Below are positions 1-8,333 of a stretch of DNA of 64,000 bases, piece after piece (within the stretch, counting starts at the first letter, position 1; each line of letters starts with the position of its first letter). The stretch lies in contig NZ_JACHIW010000001.1 of the NCBI RefSeq assembly GCF_014203395.1, positions 4,571,501 to 4,635,500 on the forward strand. The letters run 5' to 3'. The translations under genes and the position numbers were made by a program. This stretch comes from Saccharopolyspora phatthalungensis (lineage in GTDB: Bacteria > Actinomycetota > Actinomycetes > Mycobacteriales > Pseudonocardiaceae). The notes beneath the pieces are model-generated. The model was not told the DNA's origin. It did not search any database and saw only the letters and a program-made list of their open reading frames with translations.

Positions 1-99
1 AATGAGCGGATTCCCGATCCTGAGACGACGCCGACCACGACGAGCTCGGCGAAGTCGCCGGAGTGCCGGGCCGTCGAACCCAAGGCATCGGCGCGGACC

Positions 100-252
100 G
101 TGACGGTTGGCGAGCCAGACGCCGAACGACTCTACCGGACGGCCTTCTCCTGCATTGTCGTCGGCGCGGTCGCCGTGCACTGGATCGCTCGCCTGTCGCT
201 CGACGAGGTGCGGGCGCGCCGTGCGGAGCGGCGGCGAGCACGACAGCGGTAG
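100..252 (+). CDS. Small single-pass membrane protein (hypothetical)
   Basis: A 50-residue protein read from GTG at 100. The frame stays open to the left edge of the window, so a longer product cannot be excluded. A hydrophobic stretch around residues 16-32 (AFSCIVVGAVAVHWIARL) suggests one transmembrane helix, followed by an Arg-rich tail. The start is supported by a diverged, frameshifted copy at 9485, where an ATG sits at the aligned position. Function is unknown. It belongs to the accessory region with the DUF397/XRE genes. Confidence 0.45.
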   Translation: MTVGEPDAERLYRTAFSCIVVGAVAVHWIARLSLDEVRARRAERRRARQR

Positions 253-261
253 GCAGAAACG

Positions 262-368
262 GAAGCGCCCCCGGCACTTGGGCCTTGCGGATCTCGAAGT
301 CCATCGCATCCCCGTAGATCGGGTGTTGCGACGACTCCTAGAGCCGAAGGGGATGCCGGGGGCGCTTC
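262..368. terminator. Long-range inverted repeat between convergent genes
   Basis: A 15-base arm at 262-276 (GAAGCGCCCCCGGCA) is perfectly complemented by 354-368. It lies between the plus-strand small membrane protein and the minus-strand DUF397 gene, so a bidirectional terminator is the simplest reading. The loop of about 77 bases is unusually long. Confidence 0.4.
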
Positions 369-378
369 GCTGTGACGG

Positions 379-570
379 TCAGAACCGGTCGGACTTCACC
401 GCGTCGATGAACGCCGCGAAGGACTGAGGCGTGGTGCTCAGGATCGGCGATGCCTCACCGAGCTTCGAGTCCCGAACGAGCGCCGTGCCAGGCTGGTTAG
501 TGGCAACCTCGACGCAGTTGTTGCCCTGCCCGCTACGGCTGGACTTCCGCCACTCTGGGGTTGTGCTCAC
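379..570 (-). CDS. DUF397 family protein
   Basis: A 63-residue protein with the family hallmarks: an N-terminal WRKSSRS segment, NCVEVA in the middle, VRDSK, and a C-terminal FAAFIDAVK. DUF397 proteins occur in actinobacteria next to XRE-DUF5753 regulators and are thought to form regulator/effector or antitoxin-like pairs. Here the partner is the gene immediately upstream (576-1430), separated by a few bases. The molecular function is unproven. Homologues in this window are at 41844-42044 and 42286-42486. Confidence 0.85.
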   Translation of the reverse strand: MSTTPEWRKSSRSGQGNNCVEVATNQPGTALVRDSKLGEASPILSTTPQSFAAFIDAVKSDRF

Positions 571-575
571 GTCTG

Positions 576-1430
576 CTACTCCTTCGAACGGGTGGCGTGC
601 GCTTCCTGGATGCTACTGAGCAGGCTCCGAGACTCCTTCGCTGGGAGGGCTTGAGCTTGGAGGTCACTGAACAACCTCGCCAGCTCTGCCACGTCTCGAA
701 GGTCATCGATTACATGCCCGCCAAGCGGGGTGTCGCTGAATGCCACGTCGCCGTGGCCGGGGTCGGGGAACCTCAAGACCGTGATCGGACCATGCGCACC
801 GACGTGAGCGCCCGCGTCGAACGGCAACACCTGTAGATTCACGCTGCGTTTCTTGCTGACTTGCGCGAGGTGCCGAAGTTGTTCGGACATCACCGCCGGA
901 GACCCGACAATGCGACTTAGGGCCTCCTCAGCAACCACGGCATGAAGTGTGAGACCTCCTCCTTTCTCCAAGCGTTCCTGCCGCTTGAGCCGCGCGTCTA
1001 CCCATTCCTGAAGCTCTGCATCCGTGAGCACCAGGCGACCAGCTTCATGGACGGCTCGCGCGTAGCTCTCGGTTTGCAGCAGGCCGGGCACGATGCCGAG
1101 TTCGAAATGAAAGACCTCGGATGCGTCCGTTTCGAACCCGATGAACGGGGTCATGTACGTGGGCAACTTGTAGCTCTGCCACCACCCACGCTTTCCGCTC
1201 TCGCGGCGGAGCTGTTGCAGTTGATCAGCCAAGTCGTCCGGCGCTCTGTAGAGAGCCAATAGCGCGCTGAGGTCTTGCGCGCTGACTTTCGAGTGGCCGC
1301 GCTCCCAATGCCCCACCGTCGACCGCGAACGCTCAAGCGTCGCGGCTACGTCGTCCAAGCTCATCCCAGCCGAGTCACGAAGCTCTCGCAGCTTCCGGCC
1401 GAGGTGGACCTGTCGTGCTGTACCTGCCAT
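576..1430 (-). CDS. XRE-type regulator with DUF5753 domain
   Basis: A 284-residue protein. An N-terminal helix-turn-helix (LGRKLRELRDSAGMSLDDVA then RSRSTVGHWERG) is followed by the DUF5753 ligand-like domain, seen from the IVPGLLQTESYARAV segment and the VNLQVLPFDAGAH segment. I chose ATG 1430 because the reading frame upstream of MAGTARQ is not typical of the family. It probably binds DNA near its own promoter and pairs with the DUF397 gene downstream. A 13-base palindrome lies 67 bases upstream. Such pairs are common in Streptomyces and Pseudonocardiales accessory DNA. Confidence 0.85.
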   Translation of the reverse strand: MAGTARQVHLGRKLRELRDSAGMSLDDVAATLERSRSTVGHWERGHSKVSAQDLSALLALYRAPDDLADQLQQLRRESGKRGWWQSYKLPTYMTPFIGFETDASEVFHFELGIVPGLLQTESYARAVHEAGRLVLTDAELQEWVDARLKRQERLEKGGGLTLHAVVAEEALSRIVGSPAVMSEQLRHLAQVSKKRSVNLQVLPFDAGAHVGAHGPITVLRFPDPGHGDVAFSDTPLGGHVIDDLRDVAELARLFSDLQAQALPAKESRSLLSSIQEAHATRSKE

Positions 1431-1496
1431 GACCACAGTCTCGCAGATGATGTGCACGAAACAGATCAACCGTTTAGGGCAGTGACTGGATTATCG

Positions 1497-1509
1497 GGTA
1501 ACCGTTACC
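1497..1509. promoter_or_regulatory. Palindrome upstream of XRE-DUF5753 gene (possible operator)
   Basis: GGTAAC-C-GTTACC is a perfect inverted repeat 67 bases upstream of the regulator start at 1430. Its position is suitable for autoregulation; binding is inference. Confidence 0.35.
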
Positions 1510-1738
1510 GTCTAAGCGTCGCCATTCGCGAGTTTGGAAACCGTAGCAGGATAGGAACCATCACGGGAACAGGGGTTGCGAATGCTGGGAGACGACACCT
1601 GGACTGATCTGTCACACTTAATCCACGCGGTCGACGTAACACGGAACGCAGAAACCACACTGTGCGACATACCGGTTTCAGACGAGTCGAGCGCGTCCAA
1701 TTCAGTTTGGTGCGACACATGCGCTATGAAGATCCTAA

Positions 1739-1758
1739 CCGCCCCTGCGCAGGGGCGG
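1739..1758. other. Perfect 20-bp palindrome (hairpin)
   Basis: CCGCCCCTGCGCAGGGGCGG is fully self-complementary. It lies in the roughly 850-bp stretch (1431-2279) without a convincing gene upstream of the RiPP precursor. It could be the terminator of an unseen transcript or part of a structured leader. Confidence 0.4.
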
Positions 1759-2041
1759 ACGGCATCGCGGCGACATTACTGGATTCCGGTATCGGACGGG
1801 GCTCGACACGCCTTTCGAGGGCTTATCGCGGACAGCGAAGAATCCGACACCTCTGTGTGCGGTAAGTGGCGACGAAGAGAGACGACGACCAGACTCGCGA
1901 TTGGCTCCTGACACCCCCTTGCCGAAGCTGCGGGGAGGCCCTTCGCGGTGAAAAGGCATGAGCTCCCTGTAAGTGCGTGGTTCTCTGCGCGCCCGCCGAT
2001 ATGTGCCCTGGATCGAACAGGAGCGGCTGGCCGCAGGGCAC

Positions 2042-2088
2042 GGGATGACCGGATCGGCACAGCACTCCTCGGGTGGTCCGGTCATCCC
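2042..2088. other. Hairpin, 12-bp stem, upstream of RiPP cluster
   Basis: GGGATGACCGGA (2042-2053) pairs perfectly with TCCGGTCATCCC (2077-2088), with a 23-base loop. It is the second of three strong hairpins in the non-coding stretch before the graspetide precursor. Confidence 0.4.
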
Positions 2089-2154
2089 CCGATCTCCGAC
2101 GCGGCACGAGGTCGACGCGCGGCATTCGCCGAAACCGGCCCACCGCGCCGGGCC

Positions 2155-2187
2155 CTGGTCGGCGTGCGCCCCTCGCACGCCGACCAG
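2155..2187. other. Hairpin, 14-bp stem, upstream of RiPP cluster
   Basis: CTGGTCGGCGTGCG (2155-2168) pairs perfectly with 2174-2187 around a 5-base loop. It lies about 90 bases before the precursor start codon. It could be the terminator of an upstream transcript or an attenuator for the RiPP operon; no T-run follows. Confidence 0.4.
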
Positions 2188-2279
2188 CACGTCAATGGGG
2201 AGACCCGGTCGGTGAACACGCCATCGCGGGTCGTATCAAGAACTCTGGCCGAAGTCCGGTCAGATGGAATGGAGGTTGT

Positions 2280-2627
2280 ATGACGAGCATGTTGACGCGG
2301 TTCGCGGACGAACCGCTGGCGTCCGACAGTGCACAGTTCCCGCTCGCCCGCCCGGCGAGGGCCCCGGAGAGCACAGCGGAGCCGTCCCAGGTGGGCGTGC
2401 GCCCTTGGGGCCTGCGGGGCATGACCGAGCTCTCCGGTACCAGCCGGGTAGTAGGGGTTTGGCAGTACGACCACGAACGGCAGGTGGCGGTCGACGGTGA
2501 CGGGCGTCCGCTGGCCGAGGTGATGGCGGAACCGACGGCGGGCTCAGTGACCGGCAACGACGGCGACGAGGGCCCGTCCGAGGACTATGTGTACGACTTC
2601 GCCCCGGATGCCCCGCAGCCGGTATGA
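2280..2627 (+). CDS. Graspetide-type RiPP precursor peptide (ATP-grasp target)
   Basis: A 115-residue precursor. ATG 2280 is preceded by GGAGG at 2271-2275. The leader carries RPWGLRGM (residues 41-48), the conserved recognition-type segment seen in the SAV_5884-type ATP-grasp RiPP family, then a YDHERQVAVDGDGRPL block (63-78). The C-terminal 25 residues are rich in Thr/Ser and Asp/Glu (residues 88-110), the side chains an ATP-grasp ligase can join as esters. The stop overlaps the ligase start by four bases (ATGA), so the genes are translationally coupled. By analogy with fuscimiditide (ThfA) the core may also receive an aspartimide. Core boundaries are inference. Confidence 0.8.
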   Translation: MTSMLTRFADEPLASDSAQFPLARPARAPESTAEPSQVGVRPWGLRGMTELSGTSRVVGVWQYDHERQVAVDGDGRPLAEVMAEPTAGSVTGNDGDEGPSEDYVYDFAPDAPQPV

Positions 2628-3577
2628 CAGTTCTGATCCTCGCTCGTGATCTCGATCCGTCGGCCGATGCGATGGTCACCGCGCTCCGTGATCGCGGGAC
2701 GCGGGTGGTTCGAGTGAACACCGCGTGGTTCCCTGCGCAGCTCAGCGTTTCCGCTGGGCTGCGCGGGGGACGTTGGTCCGGGTACTTGCGCACACCCGCG
2801 CACTGCGTCGAGCTGGAAGACGTGCACGCGGTGTGGTACCGCAGCCCCGAGGCTTACCAGATGCCCGCCGAGCTGTCCGAAGCCGAACGCCACCACGCGT
2901 TCATGGAAGCCAAGTACGGCCTTGGGGGCGCCTTGTCCAGTTTGGATGCTCTGTGGGTCAACCATCCGTTCCGGCTGGCGGAGGCAGCCTACAAGCCGCT
3001 GCAGCTCATTCGCGCTGCCGCTGCCGGGCTACACGTTCCGGGCACTGTAATCACCAACGAGCCCGAGCGGGTGCGCGAGTTTGCTGCCGAGGGCAAGACC
3101 ATCACCAAGCTGCTGGGGTCGAACTCCCTGTCCGAGCAGGGAACCCGGAAACTGTCGTGGACGCGCCTGCTCGACGCCGCAGAACTCGCCGACCTCCGCG
3201 GTATCGAGGTCACCACGCACATGGTTCAACGGTGGGTTCCCAAGGCGTTCGAGGTGCGGGTGGTGGCAGTAGGCGAACACCTGACGGCGGCGGCGATACA
3301 CGCAGGCAGCGCGGCATCGTACGTGGATTGGCGCTCCGACTACGACGCCCTGTCCTACGAGCTGATCGACCCGCCACCGGACATCGTCACCGGAGTTCGG
3401 TCGTTGATGGCGGCGTTCGGTCTCGTGTACGGGGCACTGGATTTCATTGTCACCCCATCGGGGCACTGGCACTTCCTTGAAATCAACGCCGGGGGCCAAT
3501 ATTTGTGGCTCGAAGCCGCGACCGGTGCGCCGTTGACCGATGTCCTTGCCGACTTCTTGGCGAAGGGAACGCAGTGA
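2624..3577 (+). CDS. ATP-grasp peptide ligase (graspetide maturase)
   Basis: A 317-residue protein with the fold signature of the ATP-grasp ribosomal-peptide maturase family. A variable N-terminal domain includes the WYRSPEAY segment, a central ATP-binding region surrounds KLLGSNSLSEQG, and C-terminal metal-binding residues Asp273 (ALDF) and Glu286/Asn288 (LEIN) are intact. It would use ATP to activate Asp/Glu side chains of the precursor and form macrocyclic ester or amide bonds with Ser/Thr/Lys. It overlaps both neighbours by four bases. The family is characterised (ThfB, microviridin ligases); the bond pattern here is unknown. Confidence 0.88.
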   Translation: MTVLILARDLDPSADAMVTALRDRGTRVVRVNTAWFPAQLSVSAGLRGGRWSGYLRTPAHCVELEDVHAVWYRSPEAYQMPAELSEAERHHAFMEAKYGLGGALSSLDALWVNHPFRLAEAAYKPLQLIRAAAAGLHVPGTVITNEPERVREFAAEGKTITKLLGSNSLSEQGTRKLSWTRLLDAAELADLRGIEVTTHMVQRWVPKAFEVRVVAVGEHLTAAAIHAGSAASYVDWRSDYDALSYELIDPPPDIVTGVRSLMAAFGLVYGALDFIVTPSGHWHFLEINAGGQYLWLEAATGAPLTDVLADFLAKGTQ

Positions 3578-4746
3578 CAACTCACCTGGACAACGATTGG
3601 CATGCGCGGGCGCAAGCGCTCGCCGACGAACTCGAAGCGCGCGGCGACCTCACTGACCCGGCATGGAAAGCCGCGGTCGCCGCGACCCCGCGGCACGAGC
3701 TCGTGCCCGAGTTCTTCCAGCAGGACCAGACCGGAGGCTGGCAGCCTGGCGACATGACCTCGCCCCGCGGTATGGAGCTGGCCTATTCCCCGGTCACCCT
3801 GGTTACCGCGCTCGCCGACCGGGGCCACTACCGCGAAGCCGTGTCGAGCAGCACCAAACCGGATCTGATCGTGCGCATGCTCGAAATCCTCGACGTGCAC
3901 GATGACCACAAGGTTCTGGCCATCGGCACCGGCACCGGCTACACCACCGCGCTCCTTGCACACCGGCTCGGCGGCACGCGCGTGTTCTCCGTCGACATCG
4001 ACGCCCGGTTGGTGGCGGCGGCCCAGGCGCGCCTCGCCGCCATTGGACTGCATCCGACCCTCGCAGCCGTCGACGGCGAGGGGGGATTGCCGGACCACGC
4101 GCCCTACGACCGGATCATGGCGACCTGTTCGGTGCCGCGGGTGCCGTGGTCATGGGCCGAACAACTGCGGCCAGGCGGCGTCGTGCTCGTTGACGTCAAA
4201 ACCGCGATGAACGCGGGAAACCTCGTGCTACTGCGTCGATGTGGCGACCGACTCGAAGGCCACTTCACCGCACGGTGGGGCTCGTTCATGCCGATGCGCC
4301 ATTACAACGACCCGTCGCCCCTGCGCCGTGTTCCGGTCCAACAGACTGGATCCGCGCGCACCACGTCCGCCGCGCCGACCCCGTGGTCGGACAATCGGGT
4401 CGTGTGGCTGCTCGCCCAGTTCCACGGACTTCCGTCCGGTCTGCAGATCGGGCACAAGCTCGATCCCCACACTCGACAGGCGATCGCCAGCACCATCACA
4501 GCCCAGGACGGCTCGGCCGTCGAGGTCTCCCTGACCCCCGTCGACGAGGAAACCTGGGAAGTCGCCGAGAGCGGTCAGACCGCGTTGTGGCCGGCGGTCG
4601 AAGCCGCTCACCAACTCTGGCTGGATCTCGGACGACCGGACTGGCAGCGCCTCGGCCTGACAGCCACGCGCCGCAGCCAATGGGTCTGGATCGACGACCC
4701 AGACGGTGAGCACCGCTGGCAGATCCACGCAAAGCAGGTCCATTGA
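3574..4746 (+). CDS. PIMT-like methyltransferase of the graspetide system
   Basis: A 390-residue protein starting at GTG 3574, which overlaps the ligase stop (GTGA). The N-terminal part is a protein-L-isoaspartate O-methyltransferase fold with the SAM motif GTGTGY at residues 118-123 and an SSTKPDLI substrate loop around 92-99. From about residue 263 a separate 128-residue C-terminal domain follows. In fuscimiditide and amycolimiditide clusters the equivalent enzyme methylates an Asp of the cyclised peptide, giving aspartimide. The same C-terminal domain occurs without the methyltransferase in the gene at 39356-40006. This context makes housekeeping protein repair unlikely. Confidence 0.85.
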   Translation: MTTHLDNDWHARAQALADELEARGDLTDPAWKAAVAATPRHELVPEFFQQDQTGGWQPGDMTSPRGMELAYSPVTLVTALADRGHYREAVSSSTKPDLIVRMLEILDVHDDHKVLAIGTGTGYTTALLAHRLGGTRVFSVDIDARLVAAAQARLAAIGLHPTLAAVDGEGGLPDHAPYDRIMATCSVPRVPWSWAEQLRPGGVVLVDVKTAMNAGNLVLLRRCGDRLEGHFTARWGSFMPMRHYNDPSPLRRVPVQQTGSARTTSAAPTPWSDNRVVWLLAQFHGLPSGLQIGHKLDPHTRQAIASTITAQDGSAVEVSLTPVDEETWEVAESGQTALWPAVEAAHQLWLDLGRPDWQRLGLTATRRSQWVWIDDPDGEHRWQIHAKQVH

Positions 4747-4767
4747 TACTGCCGACGCTGAAGGCCA

Positions 4768-5028
4768 TCACGGGCTGATCCCCGGGTGCGCGAGGCGCGC
4801 GGCCCGGATGATCGCGTTGATTCGCCGGGCATGCGCGCCCCGCCAGTACACCTGCCCGCAGTCCCCGCAGCGCGCGTATTCGTTGTAGTGGCGGCGGGTT
4901 CCCGACTCGATCTCGTCCAGCAAGTCCTGTTTGGACACTGGAGTAAGGATGCCGTTGCACGCGGTGCAGCGAGTCCAGGGGGCTAGCGGCGGCGCGAACC
5001 GGTCGATCACGTCCGCCAATCGGGCCGG
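4768..5028 (-). pseudogene. Truncated copy of Mut7-C RNase gene (3' end only)
   Basis: Reads as MADVIDRFAPPLAPWTRCTAC and onward to the stop, i.e. the C-terminal zinc-ribbon part (about 83 residues, two CxxC pairs) of the complete protein at 13337-14098. DNA identity over about 240 bases is roughly 93% by eye. Homology stops abruptly near 5028. It has the same orientation as the complete copy and lies 8.5 kb from it. It could be a repeat left by site-specific integration or by segmental duplication. Confidence 0.8.
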
Positions 5029-5187
5029 TAGCGGAGGTGAGTACCCGACACTCCTGGCGGGCTGTTACCTGACTCGGCTGCGCGCTGTGCAGTGTTCGCG
5101 ATTACTGGCGATTATTCGCCAAATCGGCCGATTTGTGCCGGGGTTCTCCTTGAATGGTGGCGTTTTAGCTGTCCGATCGGAGGAAGC

Positions 5188-5460
5188 ATGCGTCACTCCC
5201 GGCCCATCGTCTGTGCCGCCGTGGCTCTGGCAACGGCAAGCACGGTCCTGGCCACTCCGGCGGTCGCCGCGCCCGCCGGCGAAAATTACGTCGCGCTGCA
5301 CGCACCGAGCTCGTTCAGCTGCGGGTAGCCGACCACCACGACCTTGGCGTTCGGCGCAGCCCGAAGGCATACCCCCAGCTGTGGGCCGATTCGCATCACG
5401 TCGCCGACTTCGCGTTCGCGGGCCTGCTCCGGCGCGGTCACCGACGCATGGTGATACGGG
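5188..5460. pseudogene. Rearranged SGNH/GDSL-hydrolase remnant
   Basis: Plus strand 5188-5328 encodes a good signal peptide (MRHSRPIVCAAVALATASTV then AVAAPA) with an RBS at 5179-5184. GENYVAL follows, the usual lead-in to the GDSxSxG nucleophile block of secreted SGNH hydrolases, but the block is missing. Immediately beyond, the minus strand (about 5460 to 5295) reads LRAAPNAKVVVVGYPQLNEL, typical of the middle of the same family. The two pieces face each other, so the gene has lost its core through an inversion. Not functional. Confidence 0.55.
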
Positions 5461-5495
5461 CATCCCCAAGCAATGTGACATCCCATGCACTGCGA

Positions 5496-6448
5496 CTACG
5501 CCAGTGCATCGAGTCGACTGGTCAGTTTGTCCAGACTCTCCCGAGCCCGTACAGAGTTGACAGTGGCCATTGCCCGTCTCGCTGCGTCTGCCTGCGCCCG
5601 CGCATCCTCCACGCGGCCCTGAGCTAGACGGACGAGGCCAAGACGAACCATGACCTGAGCCCTCCCCCGGCCCCGGTCCGAACCGAAACCCCGCATAGCT
5701 TGGTCGAAGTGGGTTGCTGCTTTGTCTAGCTCCCCGATCGAGTAGTACGACCGGCCCAACACACGGAAGAGGTGCGGGTCCGTCAGGAACCCAGCCCACG
5801 AAGGCACCCCGTCCGGGTATTCCTTGCCGATCAGATCTTCAGCTAGACCCAGCAGATTCCGGGCTTCGCGCGCATTCCCCGCGTTGCCAAGGTGGCGAGC
5901 CCTTACGGCCGCCACATTAGCCCGCTCCAACGGGTGCACCCGGTTGTCTTGGTAGACCCCCACTAGTACAGAGGCCGCGTCGGCCGGTCGTGTCTCCATG
6001 AACGAGGACAGGTTAAGTCGGACATGCGCGGTTAGGGTCGGATCGTCGCCTTCGTTGCTCGTGCGAACCGACAGCTCGCTCATTCTGCGGGTCTGATACT
6101 TGAGCCCAGAGTCGTGCATAGACCACGCTAGTCGGTCTGACAGCGACGCTACGGCGCTAGACAGGGCCTTGCGGGTACCGGATGTCATCGGCCGGTCCAA
6201 AAGACCCACGGCCCATCGCAGGGACTCCCCTGCGACACCTGCCGCGACTTTGCCTCCGTACTGGAGGTCCATCGCCGAGAAATGCCGGGCGGACTCCCGC
6301 ACGGCCGCGACCTCGATCCTGCCAACTTGGCCGGACTCCTTGGGGGAGACCAGACCGTCAAGGAGTCGTGCCAACGGTTCGCTCGCGGTGGCGGTAATCG
6401 CCGCAAGGAGAGTTCTCCTGTCCATGTCGTCTGCTAGTCCTTTCACAC
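5496..6448 (-). pseudogene. XRE/TPR regulator, C-terminal part (interrupted by IS)
   Basis: Encodes the tail from GVKGLADDMDRRTLL to the stop (about 315 residues): an alpha-helical tetratricopeptide-type sensor region closely similar to the intact paralogue at 9813-10979. The N-terminal helix-turn-helix part lies at 7970-8164, on the far side of the IS701 element at 6453-7968. Removing the IS and one CTAG copy restores the frame (YERAL|GVKGLADD). Regulator copy A is therefore inactivated. Confidence 0.85.
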
Positions 6449-7972
6449 CTAGTACGGCAGCAGCCATTCGCTAGCTGACCTGGGTGATCTTGGTGTCGCG
6501 GGCGAGTCTGGTGCGTTTGTGGTGCCATCGTGATCGTGCTTGGTGTTTGCGGCGCCAGTTCACCCAGTGGGCTGTGTTTTCGGATGGTCGGCGTGTGGTG
6601 TCGGCGGTCAGGTGTTTGATTTCGGGGATGGTGAGCGGGATCATGCCGGGATCGGCGGGTGGGGGCTGGTCCGGGTGTGCTGGTTCGGAGGCTTGGCTGT
6701 TGGTGCGGTCGCGTAGCAGCGCGGCGGTGACGGCGCAGACAGCGAGGGCGGCGCAGACGAGCACGGTGTGCCGGGCGATCGCGGTGTAGAGCCTGGCTTG
6801 GGACTGGTCCAGGCCGAAGCTGTCTTTGCCGAACTCGAATCCTTCCTCGACGGGCCAACGGAGCCCGGCGGCCCGGATCAGCCTCGTCTTGGTGAGCAGT
6901 TGTCCTTCGGGTACGAAGCAGTAGTGGAAGGCCAGTTCGCCGGTGCGCAGGTGTTTGCGGATGAGTAGGTAGTGCCGTTGTGAGGCGGTGGCGATCCAGG
7001 CCCATGCGTACCACCGGTCGCCTTTGGAGCCCTTGCCGGCCGAGCGGATTTCCCACCGTCGCTTGTGTTTGAGCAGTGTCTTGGTTGCCTGTTCGCAGGA
7101 CAGCACCGTGCCGCTGGGCAGGGTGATCCGGAAGTTCTTCTGGACCCGCAGCACATAGGCTTGCTCGTCGGCCTCGAAGTGCTCCCGCAGTTCGGTGCAG
7201 TTTCCGTAAACCTCGTCCCCGCAGTAGAAATCGGGTCGGATCCCGTCGGTGGTCGCTGTGGTGCAGATGTCGATGGCGAGCTGTCCTTTGGTGCGGAAGG
7301 TCAGGTCTGCCGGTAGTCCCATGCGCAGCGCCCGCACCGGGTCGGTGAGGTGTCCTTCGGGGATCCACTGCCGGAACCCGATCAACGCGTGTCCGGTGCC
7401 TTCGCGCACATACGACAGGTGCACCGTGTTGATCCCGTTCTCCACCCGGCCCGCGCAGCCCATATGCTGGCGTTTGACGCCTGCGGTGGCTTCGCCTTTC
7501 TTCTGCTGCCCCGTCTCATCCAGCGCCCCGATCACCAGCTTCCCGCGCCTGCGTCCGGACTTGCGGGCCGCCTCCTCTAGCCCGGACACCGCGAACCGCC
7601 GGATCTCGGCCATCGCCGCGGCCTCATCCCAGCGCGCCCGGTTCAGCAGCCGCTGCGTCTTGTCCGGCGTTCGGTCCCCGACGTGCTCGGCAACGGTCCA
7701 TCCGTTCCGTTTCGGTATCTCGCTCATCACCGCCCGCACGTACTTACGGGCCTGCACGAACGGCTCGATCCGCCGAAAACACCAGCGCAGCTCCTCCAGT
7801 AACTCACCCAACTTCCGCCCACCCAACCGAACACCTATCCTGGCAGCCGCAGCCGCCTGTGATCCTGTTGTCCTCACAAACACATGATCAACAGGCGGCT
7901 GCCCTACATCGAACGCAGCCCCCAACCACACGTTCCCGCAGGTCAAAAACCAAATGGCTGCTGCCGTACTAG
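6449..7972. mobile_element. IS701-family insertion sequence with 4-bp CTAG duplication
   Basis: The element runs 6453-7968 (1516 bp). Terminal inverted repeats are TACGGCAGCAGCCATT at 6453-6468 and its exact complement at 7953-7968. Both ends are flanked by CTAG (6449-6452 and 7969-7972), matching the YTAG 4-bp target preference known for IS701. The uninterrupted paralogue has a single CTAG at the aligned site near 10770. Perfect termini and an intact transposase suggest a recent insertion. Confidence 0.92.
6471..7946 (-). CDS. IS701-family transposase
   Basis: A 491-residue DDE transposase. Family signatures are DETGQQKKG followed by GVKRQHMGCAGRVENG (the first catalytic Asp region), a central YCGDEVYG, and WPVEEGFEFGKDSFGL near residue 375, which supplies the catalytic Glu. 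It occupies nearly the whole element and stops 18 bases inside the left end. It cuts and pastes the element at CTAG. A shorter start at an internal Met is possible because the first 25 residues are unusual. The frame is intact, so it is probably functional. Confidence 0.9.
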   Translation of the reverse strand: MTCGNVWLGAAFDVGQPPVDHVFVRTTGSQAAAAARIGVRLGGRKLGELLEELRWCFRRIEPFVQARKYVRAVMSEIPKRNGWTVAEHVGDRTPDKTQRLLNRARWDEAAAMAEIRRFAVSGLEEAARKSGRRRGKLVIGALDETGQQKKGEATAGVKRQHMGCAGRVENGINTVHLSYVREGTGHALIGFRQWIPEGHLTDPVRALRMGLPADLTFRTKGQLAIDICTTATTDGIRPDFYCGDEVYGNCTELREHFEADEQAYVLRVQKNFRITLPSGTVLSCEQATKTLLKHKRRWEIRSAGKGSKGDRWYAWAWIATASQRHYLLIRKHLRTGELAFHYCFVPEGQLLTKTRLIRAAGLRWPVEEGFEFGKDSFGLDQSQARLYTAIARHTVLVCAALAVCAVTAALLRDRTNSQASEPAHPDQPPPADPGMIPLTIPEIKHLTADTTRRPSENTAHWVNWRRKHQARSRWHHKRTRLARDTKITQVS

Positions 7973-8164
7973 GGCTCGCTCGTACGCCTTTATGTGTCTG
8001 GGGAGTACCGGTCTCTTACCGGTCTCAATCTGGGACAAATATGGGGCAACCATGCTGACTCGGTCGGACATCTCCCGAAGGCTTACTCCCGCGCCTTCGC
8101 GACCGGCCCTGAGTATGGCACCCATATGGGTCAAGGCCCCTCCTTTGCTAACCCCTGCTAACAC
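7970..8164 (-). pseudogene. XRE/TPR regulator, N-terminal HTH part (interrupted by IS)
   Basis: Encodes the helix-turn-helix segment (GVSLREMSDRVSMVAPYLSQIETGKRPVLP) up to YERAL, where the IS begins; the frame then runs into IS sequence (VRQQPFGF, stop). An AAAGGAGG motif is followed four bases later by a TTG codon, and nine bases further by the ATG at 8125; the intact paralogue shows the same arrangement. The fragment could still yield a short DNA-binding peptide. Confidence 0.75.
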
Positions 8165-8333
8165 TTATCCACTTCCCAAGATAGCGGCAGCTGATCAATG
8201 TGGATACCGAGCGGACCTGGTTCGCACAAAACTGGGGAGCTGCATCAACGGAGACGGCAGCGAACCGGTTTGATCCCCCCTCGACCGGGCCGGGTCCGCT
8301 CACCCAATCGGACGACACTAGGCGGGTGTTGCT

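Noticed and set aside
6358..7368. 336-codon minus-strand frame inside the IS
   Set aside because: Arg/Pro/His-rich shadow of the transposase in another frame; the transposase frame has all family motifs.
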